Of a DNA stretch of 64,000 nt, positions 26,535-37,801 are shown piece after piece. The notes under the pieces are model-generated. The model was not told the origin of the DNA and did no database searches. It saw only the letters and a program-made list of their open reading frames with translations. This DNA is from an uncultured Flavobacteriales bacterium (GTDB lineage: Bacteria; Bacteroidota; Bacteroidia; Flavobacteriales_D; Parvicellaceae): NCBI GenBank assembly GCA_943788755.1, contig CALSRM010000004.1:150642-214641 (forward strand), read 5' to 3'. Both the position numbers and the translations under genes were made by a program. Positions within the stretch are counted from its first letter, which is position 1. Every line of letters begins with the position of its first letter.

Positions 26535-27350
26535 ATGAAAAAGCTTTTATTGTTTTTAATTTATTTTCCAACATTTATTTTTGCCGGAAATGACAACATT
26601 CATTTTGGCGGAAGATCAGCGGGAATGGGACATGCTTCCGTTACACTAAGTGACGTATGGAGTTCTCACCATAATCAAGCTGGGCTTGGATGGTTAACGA
26701 AAGCAGAAGCGGGTGTGTTTGCTCAAAACAGATTTCTCGTTAAAGAAATGAATTATATTGGGTTTGCTTATGCTCACCCGGTAAAGTCCGGTGCTTTTGC
26801 TTTGTCATTTACCAATTTTGGTTATTCTCAATATGGAGAAAGCAAACTTGGGCTAGCATATGGCTTGAAATTTAGTGAACGAATTACAGGTGGGGTTCAA
26901 ATTAATTATCATAATACGCGTATAGGAAACAATTATGGATCGGCATCGGTGCTATCTTCCGAAATGGGACTGCAGGCAAAACTAACGTCTAAATTAGAAT
27001 TAGGGTTGCACTTGTTTAACCCAACACAAGCAAAACTAAACGACTTTAACGATGAAAGAATTCCCACAATTATGCGCCTTGGAATGGCCTACACTTTTTC
27101 TAACAAAGTATTTATCACATTAGAGGCAGAAAAAGATATTGATTTTCCTGCAAATTTTAAGGCAGGAATTGAATACAAGGCTAATGAAAAGATATATTTA
27201 AGAGGTGGTATTGGAGCTAGTCCTACTGCTGCTACTTTTGGTGTCGGAGTGTATCACAAGGGACTAAAACTTGACCTTGCCTCTTCCTATCACCAAATTT
27301 TAGGATTTATTCCAGAGGTTTCTTTGACTTATGTTTTTGAAAAGAATTAA
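26535..27350 (+). CDS. PorV/PorQ-like outer membrane protein
   Basis: A 271-residue protein with a signal peptide (MKKLLLFLIYFPTFIFAG) followed by the block GGRSAGMGHASVTLSDVWSSHHNQAGLGW, which opens FadL-fold PorV/PorQ family proteins. The rest alternates polar and hydrophobic residues like a beta barrel and ends VSLTYVFEKN. True PorV shuttles T9SS cargo; this one is shorter and is paired with the HHH-barrel gene downstream rather than with porU, so I call it family-level only. The stop overlaps the next start (TAATG). Confidence 0.72.
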   Translation: MKKLLLFLIYFPTFIFAGNDNIHFGGRSAGMGHASVTLSDVWSSHHNQAGLGWLTKAEAGVFAQNRFLVKEMNYIGFAYAHPVKSGAFALSFTNFGYSQYGESKLGLAYGLKFSERITGGVQINYHNTRIGNNYGSASVLSSEMGLQAKLTSKLELGLHLFNPTQAKLNDFNDERIPTIMRLGMAYTFSNKVFITLEAEKDIDFPANFKAGIEYKANEKIYLRGGIGASPTAATFGVGVYHKGLKLDLASSYHQILGFIPEVSLTYVFEKN

Positions 27351-29530
27351 TGAAGCCTTTTTTCAAAATATTGCTCCTTTGTGTTTATGTCCTTTTCGTA
27401 AATAATGTCTTTTCTCAGAAAGGCCACAAATTAGAATATGAAGCGCAAAAAAGTTTTGTTATCGAACAAAGTATCGAAATGATTGCTGAAAATTCTGAAT
27501 CCGAAGACGCGGATTACACAACACTATTTGACTTACTTAGTATTTTCTATGACAAGCCAATCAACTTAAATCACAAGGAAATAAAAAGTGATTTACAGCA
27601 AATACGACTATTATCTGACTTTCAAATTGACAATTTACTAACGCATATTGAAAGAAATGGCAAGTTAATGGCTATTTATGAACTACAATCTATCGATGGA
27701 TTTGATCCGCAAACAATAAGAAACCTTATGCCTTTTGTTGCAGTTACCACTGAGTTTTATTCTCCTCATATTTCTATAGACGACATGTTTAAAAGCGCTA
27801 CAAATGAAGTTTTTATCCGTTATTCTCGGGTTCTGGAAGATCAAGAGGGATTCTACGACCAAGATCGGTTGACAGAGTTATATGGCTCTGATACTGCTGC
27901 GGATTCTGCATGGAAAGCTAGTCCGAACAGCAGAACATTGGGTTCTCAAGATAAATTATACATGCGTTACCGGTTTAAGTTCTTAACCAATTTAAGTATT
28001 GGGTTTACCATGGAAAAAGATGCCGGCGAATCATTTTTTGGCAATAAGAAAGCCGAAAAATTATTTGGTATAAAGTCGAAAAAAGGTTTTGATTATTATT
28101 CCGCTCACTTTTACATTAAAAATATTGGAAAAATAAAAGCCTTAGCATTAGGAGACTACCATGTTCAATTTGGGCAAGGATTAACATTTTGGTCTGGGTT
28201 GGCTTTTGGAAAATCAACAAATATTATGTCAACCAAAAGAAATGCATTAGTAATTAGACCCTATGCTTCGGTAGATGAAAATCTGTTTTTAAGAGGAGCC
28301 GCTGCTACGGTTGGGTTGGGTAAATTTGAATTTACCGCCTTTGGGTCAAGAAAAAAGATTGATGCTAACATTAATCACGAAGATACTCTTTCCACTATTG
28401 ATGGGCCTAGCATCACCTCTTTCCAAGCGACAGGCTTTCACACTACAGTTGGTGAATTAGAGGATAAAGACGCTATTGAAGAAACACACATGGGAGGCCA
28501 TGCACGTTTTGTCACTAGAAAACTGAGTGTTGGTGTGACGGGAGCGCATTCTATGTATGGTGGTAATGTAGAGAGGGCTTTGCAATACTACAATCAATTT
28601 GATTTTAATAGCAACCAAAATACTGTTATGGGTGCCGATTATAGTCTCTTGCATCAAAACTTTAACTTCTTTGGAGAAGTTTCCAGAAGCGCAAATGGAG
28701 GCATGGCTCAATTACATGGAATGCTAGCTTCTTTAGACCCTAAATTGGCATTGTCTGTATTGTATCGAAATTATGAAAAGGATTACCAATCATTACTTAG
28801 TACCGCCTTTGCTGAAAGCAGCAGGAATGTAAATGAAAAGGGAGTTTTTATAGGTATAGAAGCGAAGCCAACAAAATATTGGATAGTGACTGCTTATGCA
28901 GATCAATTTACTTTTCCTTGGATGCGATTTCAAACCGACCAACCAAATACTGGAGGAGCAGATTACATTCTGCAAACAAGGTACAAACCGAGCAGAGATT
29001 TAGATATGTATGTTAGAGTTAGAAATCGCAACAAACCAAAAAACACAACAGAAGATTTAGACGACATCGATTTTGCTGTGAGGATTGACCAGTGGAACAT
29101 TCGGTACAATATCATTTACAAAATATCTGAATCTGTTCGGCTTCGAAATAGAATTGAATACACTACTTACAAACGAGGGGAGAACCAAAGAGAACAAGGG
29201 TTTTTAATTTATCAGGATGTAATGTATAAACCTAAATCAAGTCCATTTTCTTTTTCTTTTCGATATGCATTGTTTGATACAGATTCATATAATTCAAGAA
29301 TCTATAGTTACGAAAATGATGTGTTATACTTCTTTACCATTCCGGCTTATTCTAATAGAGGAACTAGAACTTATTTAACGGCTCGGTATAAGGTTAGAAG
29401 AGGCATAGACATTTGGTTACGTTGGAGCCAATGGTATTATAACAATGTAAATGTAATTGGTAGTGGGCAGAGTGAAATTATTGGAAATACGAAGGCCGAA
29501 ATTCGAGCGCAAGTGAGGTTTAAGTTTTAG
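27350..29530 (+). CDS. Secreted helix-hairpin-helix protein with predicted outer-membrane beta barrel
   Basis: A 726-residue exported protein (signal peptide MKPFFKILLLCVYVLFVNNVFSQ). Residues about 35-130 look like ComEA-type helix-hairpin-helix units (INLNHKEIKSDLQQIRLLSD, then YELQSIDGFDPQTIRNL). The remainder is long, rich in aromatic and alternating residues (YRFKFLTNLSIGFTMEKDAGE, WLRWSQWYYNN) and ends in AEIRAQVRFKF, typical of a barrel strand. The protein recurs as a family in Bacteroidota without known function. Pairing with a PorV-like gene in one operon suggests a joint outer-membrane role; HHH domains often contact DNA, but that is only a possibility here. Confidence 0.7.
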   Translation: MKPFFKILLLCVYVLFVNNVFSQKGHKLEYEAQKSFVIEQSIEMIAENSESEDADYTTLFDLLSIFYDKPINLNHKEIKSDLQQIRLLSDFQIDNLLTHIERNGKLMAIYELQSIDGFDPQTIRNLMPFVAVTTEFYSPHISIDDMFKSATNEVFIRYSRVLEDQEGFYDQDRLTELYGSDTAADSAWKASPNSRTLGSQDKLYMRYRFKFLTNLSIGFTMEKDAGESFFGNKKAEKLFGIKSKKGFDYYSAHFYIKNIGKIKALALGDYHVQFGQGLTFWSGLAFGKSTNIMSTKRNALVIRPYASVDENLFLRGAAATVGLGKFEFTAFGSRKKIDANINHEDTLSTIDGPSITSFQATGFHTTVGELEDKDAIEETHMGGHARFVTRKLSVGVTGAHSMYGGNVERALQYYNQFDFNSNQNTVMGADYSLLHQNFNFFGEVSRSANGGMAQLHGMLASLDPKLALSVLYRNYEKDYQSLLSTAFAESSRNVNEKGVFIGIEAKPTKYWIVTAYADQFTFPWMRFQTDQPNTGGADYILQTRYKPSRDLDMYVRVRNRNKPKNTTEDLDDIDFAVRIDQWNIRYNIIYKISESVRLRNRIEYTTYKRGENQREQGFLIYQDVMYKPKSSPFSFSFRYALFDTDSYNSRIYSYENDVLYFFTIPAYSNRGTRTYLTARYKVRRGIDIWLRWSQWYYNNVNVIGSGQSEIIGNTKAEIRAQVRFKF

Positions 29531-29660
29531 CGCGTGCAGTCAAACCGTTTTTTGGCTTATAAAATAAACAGCATATTATGGAATTGAAGGTTTATTGAAA
29601 GCTGAAGATATAAAGAAGGAAATCTTTATTAATGAACATTATATGTGGAATTATTAAATA

Positions 29661-29696
29661 ATTTGGTGCTAGCGAGATGTCTCACTAGCACCAAAT
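29661..29696. terminator. Bidirectional hairpin between convergent genes
   Basis: A 12-bp arm (ATTTGGTGCTAG / CTAGCACCAAAT) plus inner GAGA/TCTC pairs with one C-A mismatch forms a long stem. It sits 4 bp beyond the stop of the 2024-aa protein gene and 131 bp after the HHH-barrel gene. The A/T arm tips give partial U-tracts in both directions, so it probably ends transcription from both sides. Confidence 0.6.
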
Positions 29697-29700
29697 CACA

Positions 29701-32700
29701 TTATTTTAATAATGTTACGTGCCCAATATACTCATGTGGTTCCTTTGAAGAAGCATCTGTACAAGTAACTTTCCAAACATAAACATCTTGTTGAGACATG
29801 AGACCTTTATATGTGCCATCCCACCCCTCAGAGGAGTAAGAAGTTTCAAAAATTAATTCTCCCCATCTGTTAAACACCATAAACGAATATTTCAAGGGAT
29901 CTTCACCTTTTACAATTGGTTTAAATTCGTTATTAATTAAATCACTACCACCTGGTGTGAATGCATTTGGAACATAAAGGATAAATTCCTCATCGATTAA
30001 AACGTTCTGACAAATTGCATCATTACATCCGTCAAGGGTAATAGCTTCTAAACACACTTCATAAGTTCCAGGATTTGCATTTGGAAAAGTGTACTGAGGA
30101 TCTTCTACCGTACTTTGGTCTTCTAATCCTCCAACATCAAAAGTCCAATTATATGCATCCGCATTTGAGCTTAAATTAACGAAATCGATTGTTGGATGCA
30201 TTACAGTGGTAGGTTGCGGTCCAAATGTAAAGTCAGCGGTAGGGTATGCAAAAACACAAACATAATTTGGAATCGTAACCGTTTCAACACATCCTTCTGC
30301 AGTAGTTATGGTCAGCGTTACATCCCAGCATCCTGGTTGCGTAAAAACATAAGAGGGATTTCCGCATTGCGTACTTGTTCCTCCATCACCAAAATTCCAT
30401 AAACATGTGGAACCAGTTGGCACCAAATTATCCGTAAAATTAGTTGTAACGGGAGTACATCCAGATAATTGGTCGCCCGTAAATGAAATTGCCGGAACTG
30501 TATTTACCGTTACAGTCACTTGGTCAGAAATTGGTGGAGTTTGACAGCCGTCTGTAACTGTTACCGTATAAACTGTTGTTTGCGTAGGAAAAACTGACTG
30601 GTTCTGCCCAACACCCAAGCCTTGGTCCCAAGTGTAAGTATAAGGACCTCCATCACCTCCACTTGCTAATGCTGAAAGGTTTGAAGGTGAACCTTCACAA
30701 ATTGGAGTATCACCAAATACTGAAAGTGATAAAGAATCATTAACCTGAACTAACACATTCGTTGCTAGTGAACAACCATTTGCATCTGTTGCAGTAAATG
30801 TATATACCTCATCTAGTATAGGTGAAACGTTTCCGTCTTCAGTAGCAAACAGAACTACTCCTGCGTTATCAGACCATTCATAAGTAAATGGTTGAGTACC
30901 ACCGGTTACCGTTCCGTCTAAAAAGGAAGAACCACCAATGCAAATTGGGCTAATAGCAGTTGCAGATACCCCAACAGCTATTGGACTTCCAACCTCTACC
31001 AGACTATCTGTTGAACATTCATTCACATCTTGAGCATATACAGTATAAGTTCCTGAACATAAATTAGTAAATAATGGACCAGCTACAAAATTAACCCCAT
31101 CTATACTATATTGAGTAACATTAGTAGCAACAACCTCTAATGAACCATCGCATGCTCCTGGACAAGATTCATCCACTTCAATTACATCATTAATAACAGC
31201 AGCTGCAGGGCCAGCTAAAATAACTGTTTGATTTATAAAACATCCGTTTCCATCTGTAACATTTAAATCATATTGACCCGAACATAAATTATCTACAAAA
31301 GGAATACTTTGACCCGTTGACCATGTGTAAGTATAGTTCCCATCTCCACCTAATGGTATTGAGTTTATGTTTCCATTACATGAACTATTACAAACAGGTT
31401 GTACTATGTTTAAAGTCATTGACATCGCTGCGGGCTCCGTAATTGTCTCAATAGACGACGCTAGACAGCTATTTGCGTCTTCTACAACTACATCATAATC
31501 ACCTGCACAAAGGTTTGTAAAGGTATTTCCTAATGAAAAATTAGCCCCATTATCATTACTGTATTGCAACGTTCCTGTTCCGCCTAATGCGTTTACTTCA
31601 ATTTCACCTATACAATCACCATTACAAGATAAATTTATAGGAGCTGTCGTAAATATCAATTCAGCTGGATCAATAATCTCGATTGTAGAATAAGCTTCGC
31701 AGCCTATGGCATTTGTTACAGCAATCAAATATGTTCCATCTTCAAGACCTAAGAATACGTTGCTAGGTTGAAATGTTGCACCATTATCTATACTAAACGC
31801 TGTTGCCCCTGTGGCATCAATAGAAATTGAACCATCAGAGCCACCATTGCACGATGGAGCAATTGGGTTGACAGCAATTATTTCTGGTCCACCTTGATCA
31901 GAAACTGTAACTGTTCCTGTTACTTCGCAATTAAGGTTATCTAATACAGATATATTGTAGGTATTAGCTGAAAGTCCAGTAAAAGTTCCTCCAGGTTGAT
32001 AAGTTACACCTCCATCTGTAGAATATTGATAGGTTGGAATTCCATTATTACCTGTTAAAGTTATTTCACCATCAGCATTTCCACATGTGGATGATACAAC
32101 TGTATTCGTGTAATCTACACCTGAAAACTGAACGGTAATATCTTGTGAATCAGTACAACCTCCATTATCTTCTGTCCACGTTAACACATAAGGACCAGCT
32201 GCTGTAACAGTAGCTGTTGCCGTAGGTGAATTATCATTAGTATTTGAAAATAAGGCAACAGACGGACCTGTTGCCGTCCATGTTCCAACACCAAGACTAG
32301 GATTTGCATTTAAATCATAACTAAAAGAACAAACGTCATCATCTAATCCAGCATTTGCGACAGGTGTTGCTACAAATGGCCCACCAGAGATAGTATGAGT
32401 ACAACCGTTATCATCTATTACGTCAAAAGAATACATATCTCCTTCGTTCAACCCTGTATACAAGACAGTTCCATTGTTTCCGATTGAGGTTGCAGATAAA
32501 GTTGCTGTTGCCGGTAGAACATTTGAAATCGTGAAATTTGTTCCAAAAGCTTCAGGATGACCTCCCGTTAACTGAACAACTACATCGGTACAACTTGGTG
32601 TTACAGCAGAAGTAATCGGGTTTAACAATGTAACATCAACATCTGCTGAACTAGTACAAGCTCCATTAACCTCGGTCCAAGTAAGCGTATAAGTACCTGG

Positions 32701-35700
32701 ATTAGTTGCTGAAACTGTTGCATTTGGATCATTTGTATTTGGCGCAAAACTTACACCTGCTCCTGACCATGTTCCAGTCCCAACACTTGGAATAGCACCT
32801 AAACCATAATTTAAGATACATTCTACAGAACCCACACCGGCATCAGCAACAGGTTGTTCGACAAATGGTCCTCCAGCAAACTGAATAGGACATCCATTAC
32901 CATCAGTAATATCAAAAGAATAACTCTGTCCGTTTTGAAGACCAGTAATTACAACATTACCTCCATTTGAAACACTTGTTGTATTAAGTACAGCATTAGC
33001 GGGTAAAAGGTTAGAAATTGTAAAATTAGTGCCATCAACAGCTGGTAAACCTCCATTAATCGTAACCGATACGTCCGCACACGTAATTGACTCACTAAAA
33101 GTTATTTCTGGTAAATATTGAACTGGAAATGGTGTTCCCATTTCATAACAAGGAAGTCCTCCCGTTGAATATGAGTAAAATCCATCCTGTACACTGTAAA
33201 ATGTAATTGGCACAAAATAAAGTATATTGTCTGTAACAGTAAGTGCAGCACCAGTCACAGGTTGACTTAATGGAGTATTTATCCAAAAATAATCATTTAT
33301 ATCGTTAAAATTAGGACCATCAATTATTGTAACTAAGCATGGATCATTACCTATCCAATCATCAGGAGGGGTATTACTTGGCACTGTAGCCACTGTTGGA
33401 GGGCAAGTAAAAACCATCCATGAAATACCTGGATCATATATTATTGGATTTCCGGCGTTATCAGTAGCCGGTGAATAATCATTTGGAGGAGTAAAACCAG
33501 TAGTTGATAAAATATCAAAATTATCTCCATAACACAATGTGAATAAGCCGTTGTTAGTCGGTGCTTGACCATTTATCTCTGTATCGAAGCTACCAACTGA
33601 TGCTGGACAAGAACAATCTACTGGCGCTGTTCCATTAAGTGCAATTGAACAATCCGTATCTAAATCAAAAAATGCTGTTACCGTATAATCTAAACCATTT
33701 GCAGGGATACCTGTTAATTCCCAAAGTTGAGGACTACTATATGTTCCTGAAGGAAAAGTAACGTTATAAGTATCTCCGTTGGTAAATACCACTTCAACAA
33801 TTAAATCAGCACCTGCAGGTGCATCAGTAAACTGTATACCTCCTAACGTACCATCAGTGAGTGAGAATGTATTTGTTATACCATCGCAAGCCCCTTGAGA
33901 AACCGAAAAAGAAGACATAAAACAAACCGGCGTACAATCTGGCGGAGCATTATAAGTTTGGGTTACTGTACATGCTGTATTATCTGAAAAATAAAACTCT
34001 AAATCACATGCTGCACCATCTGGAGTTTGGCCTGTTATTTCAAAACTAACTCCACTCGTTATAGTTGTAACATCTAATACATCCTGGTTCCCATCACAAT
34101 CTTCAATAATCAAATTACCGGTTGCGGGTGGGTCAAGAAATGTAACTGTCCCTGATGATGTATATGTATTCGTTGCGGGGTCACATGCACTAGTAAGCAA
34201 AGTATATCCAATTTGACACTGGGGACAAGTAGGATTTGTTGCTGGAAGAACCGTAACAGTTATAGTAGTATCATAACTACAACCAAAATCATCCGTTACC
34301 GAATAATCATAATCAAAGTCTCCAGCTACTGTAGTATTAATACAAATATTATTACAATCTCCAGAAGTACTAATAATTCCTGGACCGCTCCATGAGGACC
34401 CTCCGCAATTAGCTGCTATTACTGGAGTATAAGTTACAGGGTCTGGATACAATAAAGGATCAAAATTAATCGACCATTCAAATACATAGCCATCATCCAA
34501 ACCTTGATCATCGCATAATTCCAAACTCCACTCTCCATTTAATGGGCAGCCAACCAATCCTGTTAAAGGATTATCGCTTTCGTATGTGCCCGAGGGTAAT
34601 GTTGCTGCATTGTTATCATCCCAAGTTCCATTATTAGAAGTGGGGCTCCAAAAATAGTCATAACCAACACCTGCTCCAGGATTGGGATCAAATATTGGTT
34701 CACCAATAGTAGTAGAAGGGTCAGAATTATAACTTACCAAAATAACAGAATTTCCATTTGGGCAGATAATACTAATCTGTAAATCTCCTAACCAAGAATG
34801 TTCCATATTTACAAAAATATCCTGCAGATCGTTAATGTTAGTCAATGTTTGTCCTGGTGAAAATGCTACCATAGTTAATGGATTATCAAAGCATTCCCCA
34901 ACTCCATCAGGAACAAAAGTCGTTCCCGCAAAATTTAGATTTGGATTACCAACATAAGTAGTTGGGGTAACCAATCCATCTAAACATGCTATTTCATCAA
35001 TACATATTGAAAAATCTGGTGTAGTACCTGTAAAAGTTGGAACCGTTCCTGCCAATACTTGAAGATCTATTCTGTTTGTATTTACGCAGCCATTATCATC
35101 AGTTACCTCCAACTGAATCCAATAATCTCCAACATCAGAAAATAGATGTGATGGATTCTCTTGTGTGGATGTAGATCCATCCCCAAAATCCCATAAGTAA
35201 TCTGTAATTGTGAAACCAGCAGCTGCAGTAGAAGCATCATTAAAATTAACACTTTCTCCTGGACAAATTTGCAAAGGAGTTCCTCCTGTTATTGTTCCTC
35301 CTGCAACTGGTCTATCACAAGGTGTGATGCAACTTATAGATGCATCCCAACCATCTTCGGTGGATAACCAATCTGATGTAAAAACAAAGGTTAAACATCC
35401 TGACACATTTGTGCCAGTAGCCTCAACTGACAAACCATCCAATGAATTACCGGTCTCAACCCCCAGCAACGGGGATGCTGTAGAGGGGCCATCATAAATT
35501 TCTAAGAAATCAAAACCATCCTCTATTAAGAAGGAAGCAAAGTCAACTTGAATTAACTGACCTGCAGCCTGACCTGCAGCATCAGGACAAATTGTAATTG
35601 TTTCATTTTCACTATTGCCATAATCATGATTTCCTCCTTGATTTCCTCCAGTATCATAAAAATTACCTGTGCAATCATCAATGTCTGCACCATCAATAGT

Positions 35701-35775
35701 ATAATTCTGACTATTAACAGATATACAAGTTAATAATAAGATAATAAAGATACTTCTGGTTCTAAAAAAACTCAT
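29701..35775 (-). CDS. Giant secreted multidomain protein with T9SS type B C-terminal domain
   Basis: A 2024-residue protein. Visible modules: signal peptide (1-22, ending SVNSQ); a CUB-like domain (about 25-149); a PKD domain (about 153-242, DYLWDFGDGSTST); a proprotein-convertase P-domain-like region (about 285-440, with MEHSWLGDLQISI and PLNGEWSLELCDD); long series of Ig-like and SprB-type repeats in the middle (for example TGLSANTYNISVLDNLNC and LCSGTYTVYAQDVNEC); two more PKD domains near 1740-1925; and a C-terminal gliding-associated sorting domain (about 1930-2024, YVPNAFTPGG and FNRWGELIF). The product should be exported by T9SS and attached to, or released from, the cell surface, perhaps as an adhesin. 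Its start is 1 bp from the preceding gene's stop. Confidence 0.88.
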   Translation of the reverse strand: MSFFRTRSIFIILLLTCISVNSQNYTIDGADIDDCTGNFYDTGGNQGGNHDYGNSENETITICPDAAGQAAGQLIQVDFASFLIEDGFDFLEIYDGPSTASPLLGVETGNSLDGLSVEATGTNVSGCLTFVFTSDWLSTEDGWDASISCITPCDRPVAGGTITGGTPLQICPGESVNFNDASTAAAGFTITDYLWDFGDGSTSTQENPSHLFSDVGDYWIQLEVTDDNGCVNTNRIDLQVLAGTVPTFTGTTPDFSICIDEIACLDGLVTPTTYVGNPNLNFAGTTFVPDGVGECFDNPLTMVAFSPGQTLTNINDLQDIFVNMEHSWLGDLQISIICPNGNSVILVSYNSDPSTTIGEPIFDPNPGAGVGYDYFWSPTSNNGTWDDNNAATLPSGTYESDNPLTGLVGCPLNGEWSLELCDDQGLDDGYVFEWSINFDPLLYPDPVTYTPVIAANCGGSSWSGPGIISTSGDCNNICINTTVAGDFDYDYSVTDDFGCSYDTTITVTVLPATNPTCPQCQIGYTLLTSACDPATNTYTSSGTVTFLDPPATGNLIIEDCDGNQDVLDVTTITSGVSFEITGQTPDGAACDLEFYFSDNTACTVTQTYNAPPDCTPVCFMSSFSVSQGACDGITNTFSLTDGTLGGIQFTDAPAGADLIVEVVFTNGDTYNVTFPSGTYSSPQLWELTGIPANGLDYTVTAFFDLDTDCSIALNGTAPVDCSCPASVGSFDTEINGQAPTNNGLFTLCYGDNFDILSTTGFTPPNDYSPATDNAGNPIIYDPGISWMVFTCPPTVATVPSNTPPDDWIGNDPCLVTIIDGPNFNDINDYFWINTPLSQPVTGAALTVTDNILYFVPITFYSVQDGFYSYSTGGLPCYEMGTPFPVQYLPEITFSESITCADVSVTINGGLPAVDGTNFTISNLLPANAVLNTTSVSNGGNVVITGLQNGQSYSFDITDGNGCPIQFAGGPFVEQPVADAGVGSVECILNYGLGAIPSVGTGTWSGAGVSFAPNTNDPNATVSATNPGTYTLTWTEVNGACTSSADVDVTLLNPITSAVTPSCTDVVVQLTGGHPEAFGTNFTISNVLPATATLSATSIGNNGTVLYTGLNEGDMYSFDVIDDNGCTHTISGGPFVATPVANAGLDDDVCSFSYDLNANPSLGVGTWTATGPSVALFSNTNDNSPTATATVTAAGPYVLTWTEDNGGCTDSQDITVQFSGVDYTNTVVSSTCGNADGEITLTGNNGIPTYQYSTDGGVTYQPGGTFTGLSANTYNISVLDNLNCEVTGTVTVSDQGGPEIIAVNPIAPSCNGGSDGSISIDATGATAFSIDNGATFQPSNVFLGLEDGTYLIAVTNAIGCEAYSTIEIIDPAELIFTTAPINLSCNGDCIGEIEVNALGGTGTLQYSNDNGANFSLGNTFTNLCAGDYDVVVEDANSCLASSIETITEPAAMSMTLNIVQPVCNSSCNGNINSIPLGGDGNYTYTWSTGQSIPFVDNLCSGQYDLNVTDGNGCFINQTVILAGPAAAVINDVIEVDESCPGACDGSLEVVATNVTQYSIDGVNFVAGPLFTNLCSGTYTVYAQDVNECSTDSLVEVGSPIAVGVSATAISPICIGGSSFLDGTVTGGTQPFTYEWSDNAGVVLFATEDGNVSPILDEVYTFTATDANGCSLATNVLVQVNDSLSLSVFGDTPICEGSPSNLSALASGGDGGPYTYTWDQGLGVGQNQSVFPTQTTVYTVTVTDGCQTPPISDQVTVTVNTVPAISFTGDQLSGCTPVTTNFTDNLVPTGSTCLWNFGDGGTSTQCGNPSYVFTQPGCWDVTLTITTAEGCVETVTIPNYVCVFAYPTADFTFGPQPTTVMHPTIDFVNLSSNADAYNWTFDVGGLEDQSTVEDPQYTFPNANPGTYEVCLEAITLDGCNDAICQNVLIDEEFILYVPNAFTPGGSDLINNEFKPIVKGEDPLKYSFMVFNRWGELIFETSYSSEGWDGTYKGLMSQQDVYVWKVTCTDASSKEPHEYIGHVTLLK

Positions 35776-35776
35776 A

Positions 35777-36217
35777 CTATTTTATTTTAGATTTATTGTA
35801 TTCCTCAATTAACTCATCATTCGAATAAAACATTAGACAATTTGTAGTTCCATCTATTCGATAAAATCGTCTTTCATCTTTCTTTGTTTGAAAAGCATAT
35901 GCTAAAACATTCAATGCATTATTATTGTAGTCAGTTAATGCCGATTCTTCTGTACTTCCCTTTACTTTCTCTCGGTATTTAACTTCCGATAACATAGGGT
36001 AATTATTACCCTCTAATTTACCTGACATATCTACTAACCTATAAGAATGATCTAATTTGAAAGTTAAAAAATCAATCAACTGAGAATTAGTTGACTTGGA
36101 TTTCTCAACGTAATCACTGCCATAAATATCTATAACTCTTTGATCTACTGCATCTTGAGATTGGCCGACCCCAATCATCGATAGTACAACAAATAGCGAA
36201 AGTAAAAATTGTTTCAT
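35777..36217 (-). CDS. Small secreted protein of unknown function upstream of the giant gene
   Basis: I take the ATG at 36215-36217, which gives a signal peptide MKQFLLSLFVVLSMIGVGQS and 146 residues; an earlier in-frame ATG at 36301 would add 28 basic residues with no signal features. The mature part is charged, with DIYGSDYVEKSKS, and no motif I recognise. It ends 1 bp before the 2024-aa protein gene and is probably co-transcribed with it. A role as accessory or partner of the giant protein is plausible but unproven. Confidence 0.75.
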   Translation of the reverse strand: MKQFLLSLFVVLSMIGVGQSQDAVDQRVIDIYGSDYVEKSKSTNSQLIDFLTFKLDHSYRLVDMSGKLEGNNYPMLSEVKYREKVKGSTEESALTDYNNNALNVLAYAFQTKKDERRFYRIDGTTNCLMFYSNDELIEEYNKSKIK

Positions 36218-36466
36218 AATAAGAATTTCTTGATTGCCTTTGTAACGACTTTTTAATAATTGGTTGCCATAAAAATACCTCTTTTTTTGAAAACTTTTCA
36301 ATCGACCACGAAAACATTTGACAATGCGAATCTATATATTATTAGGACGAAGTATTATTTTTAATATTTAAACTGTTGACTGAATTACAGTTTTAATCAA
36401 ACAACTCAACACAAAATAATAAAGCTCCGAATAAATTTAGAGACTTTGATAAGTACAATTGCGGAA

Positions 36467-37801
<1,335 letters not shown>

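Noticed and set aside
36114..36317. Alternative 67-residue frame overlapping the small secreted gene
   Set aside because: It has no signal or motif, whereas the other frame gives a proper signal peptide.
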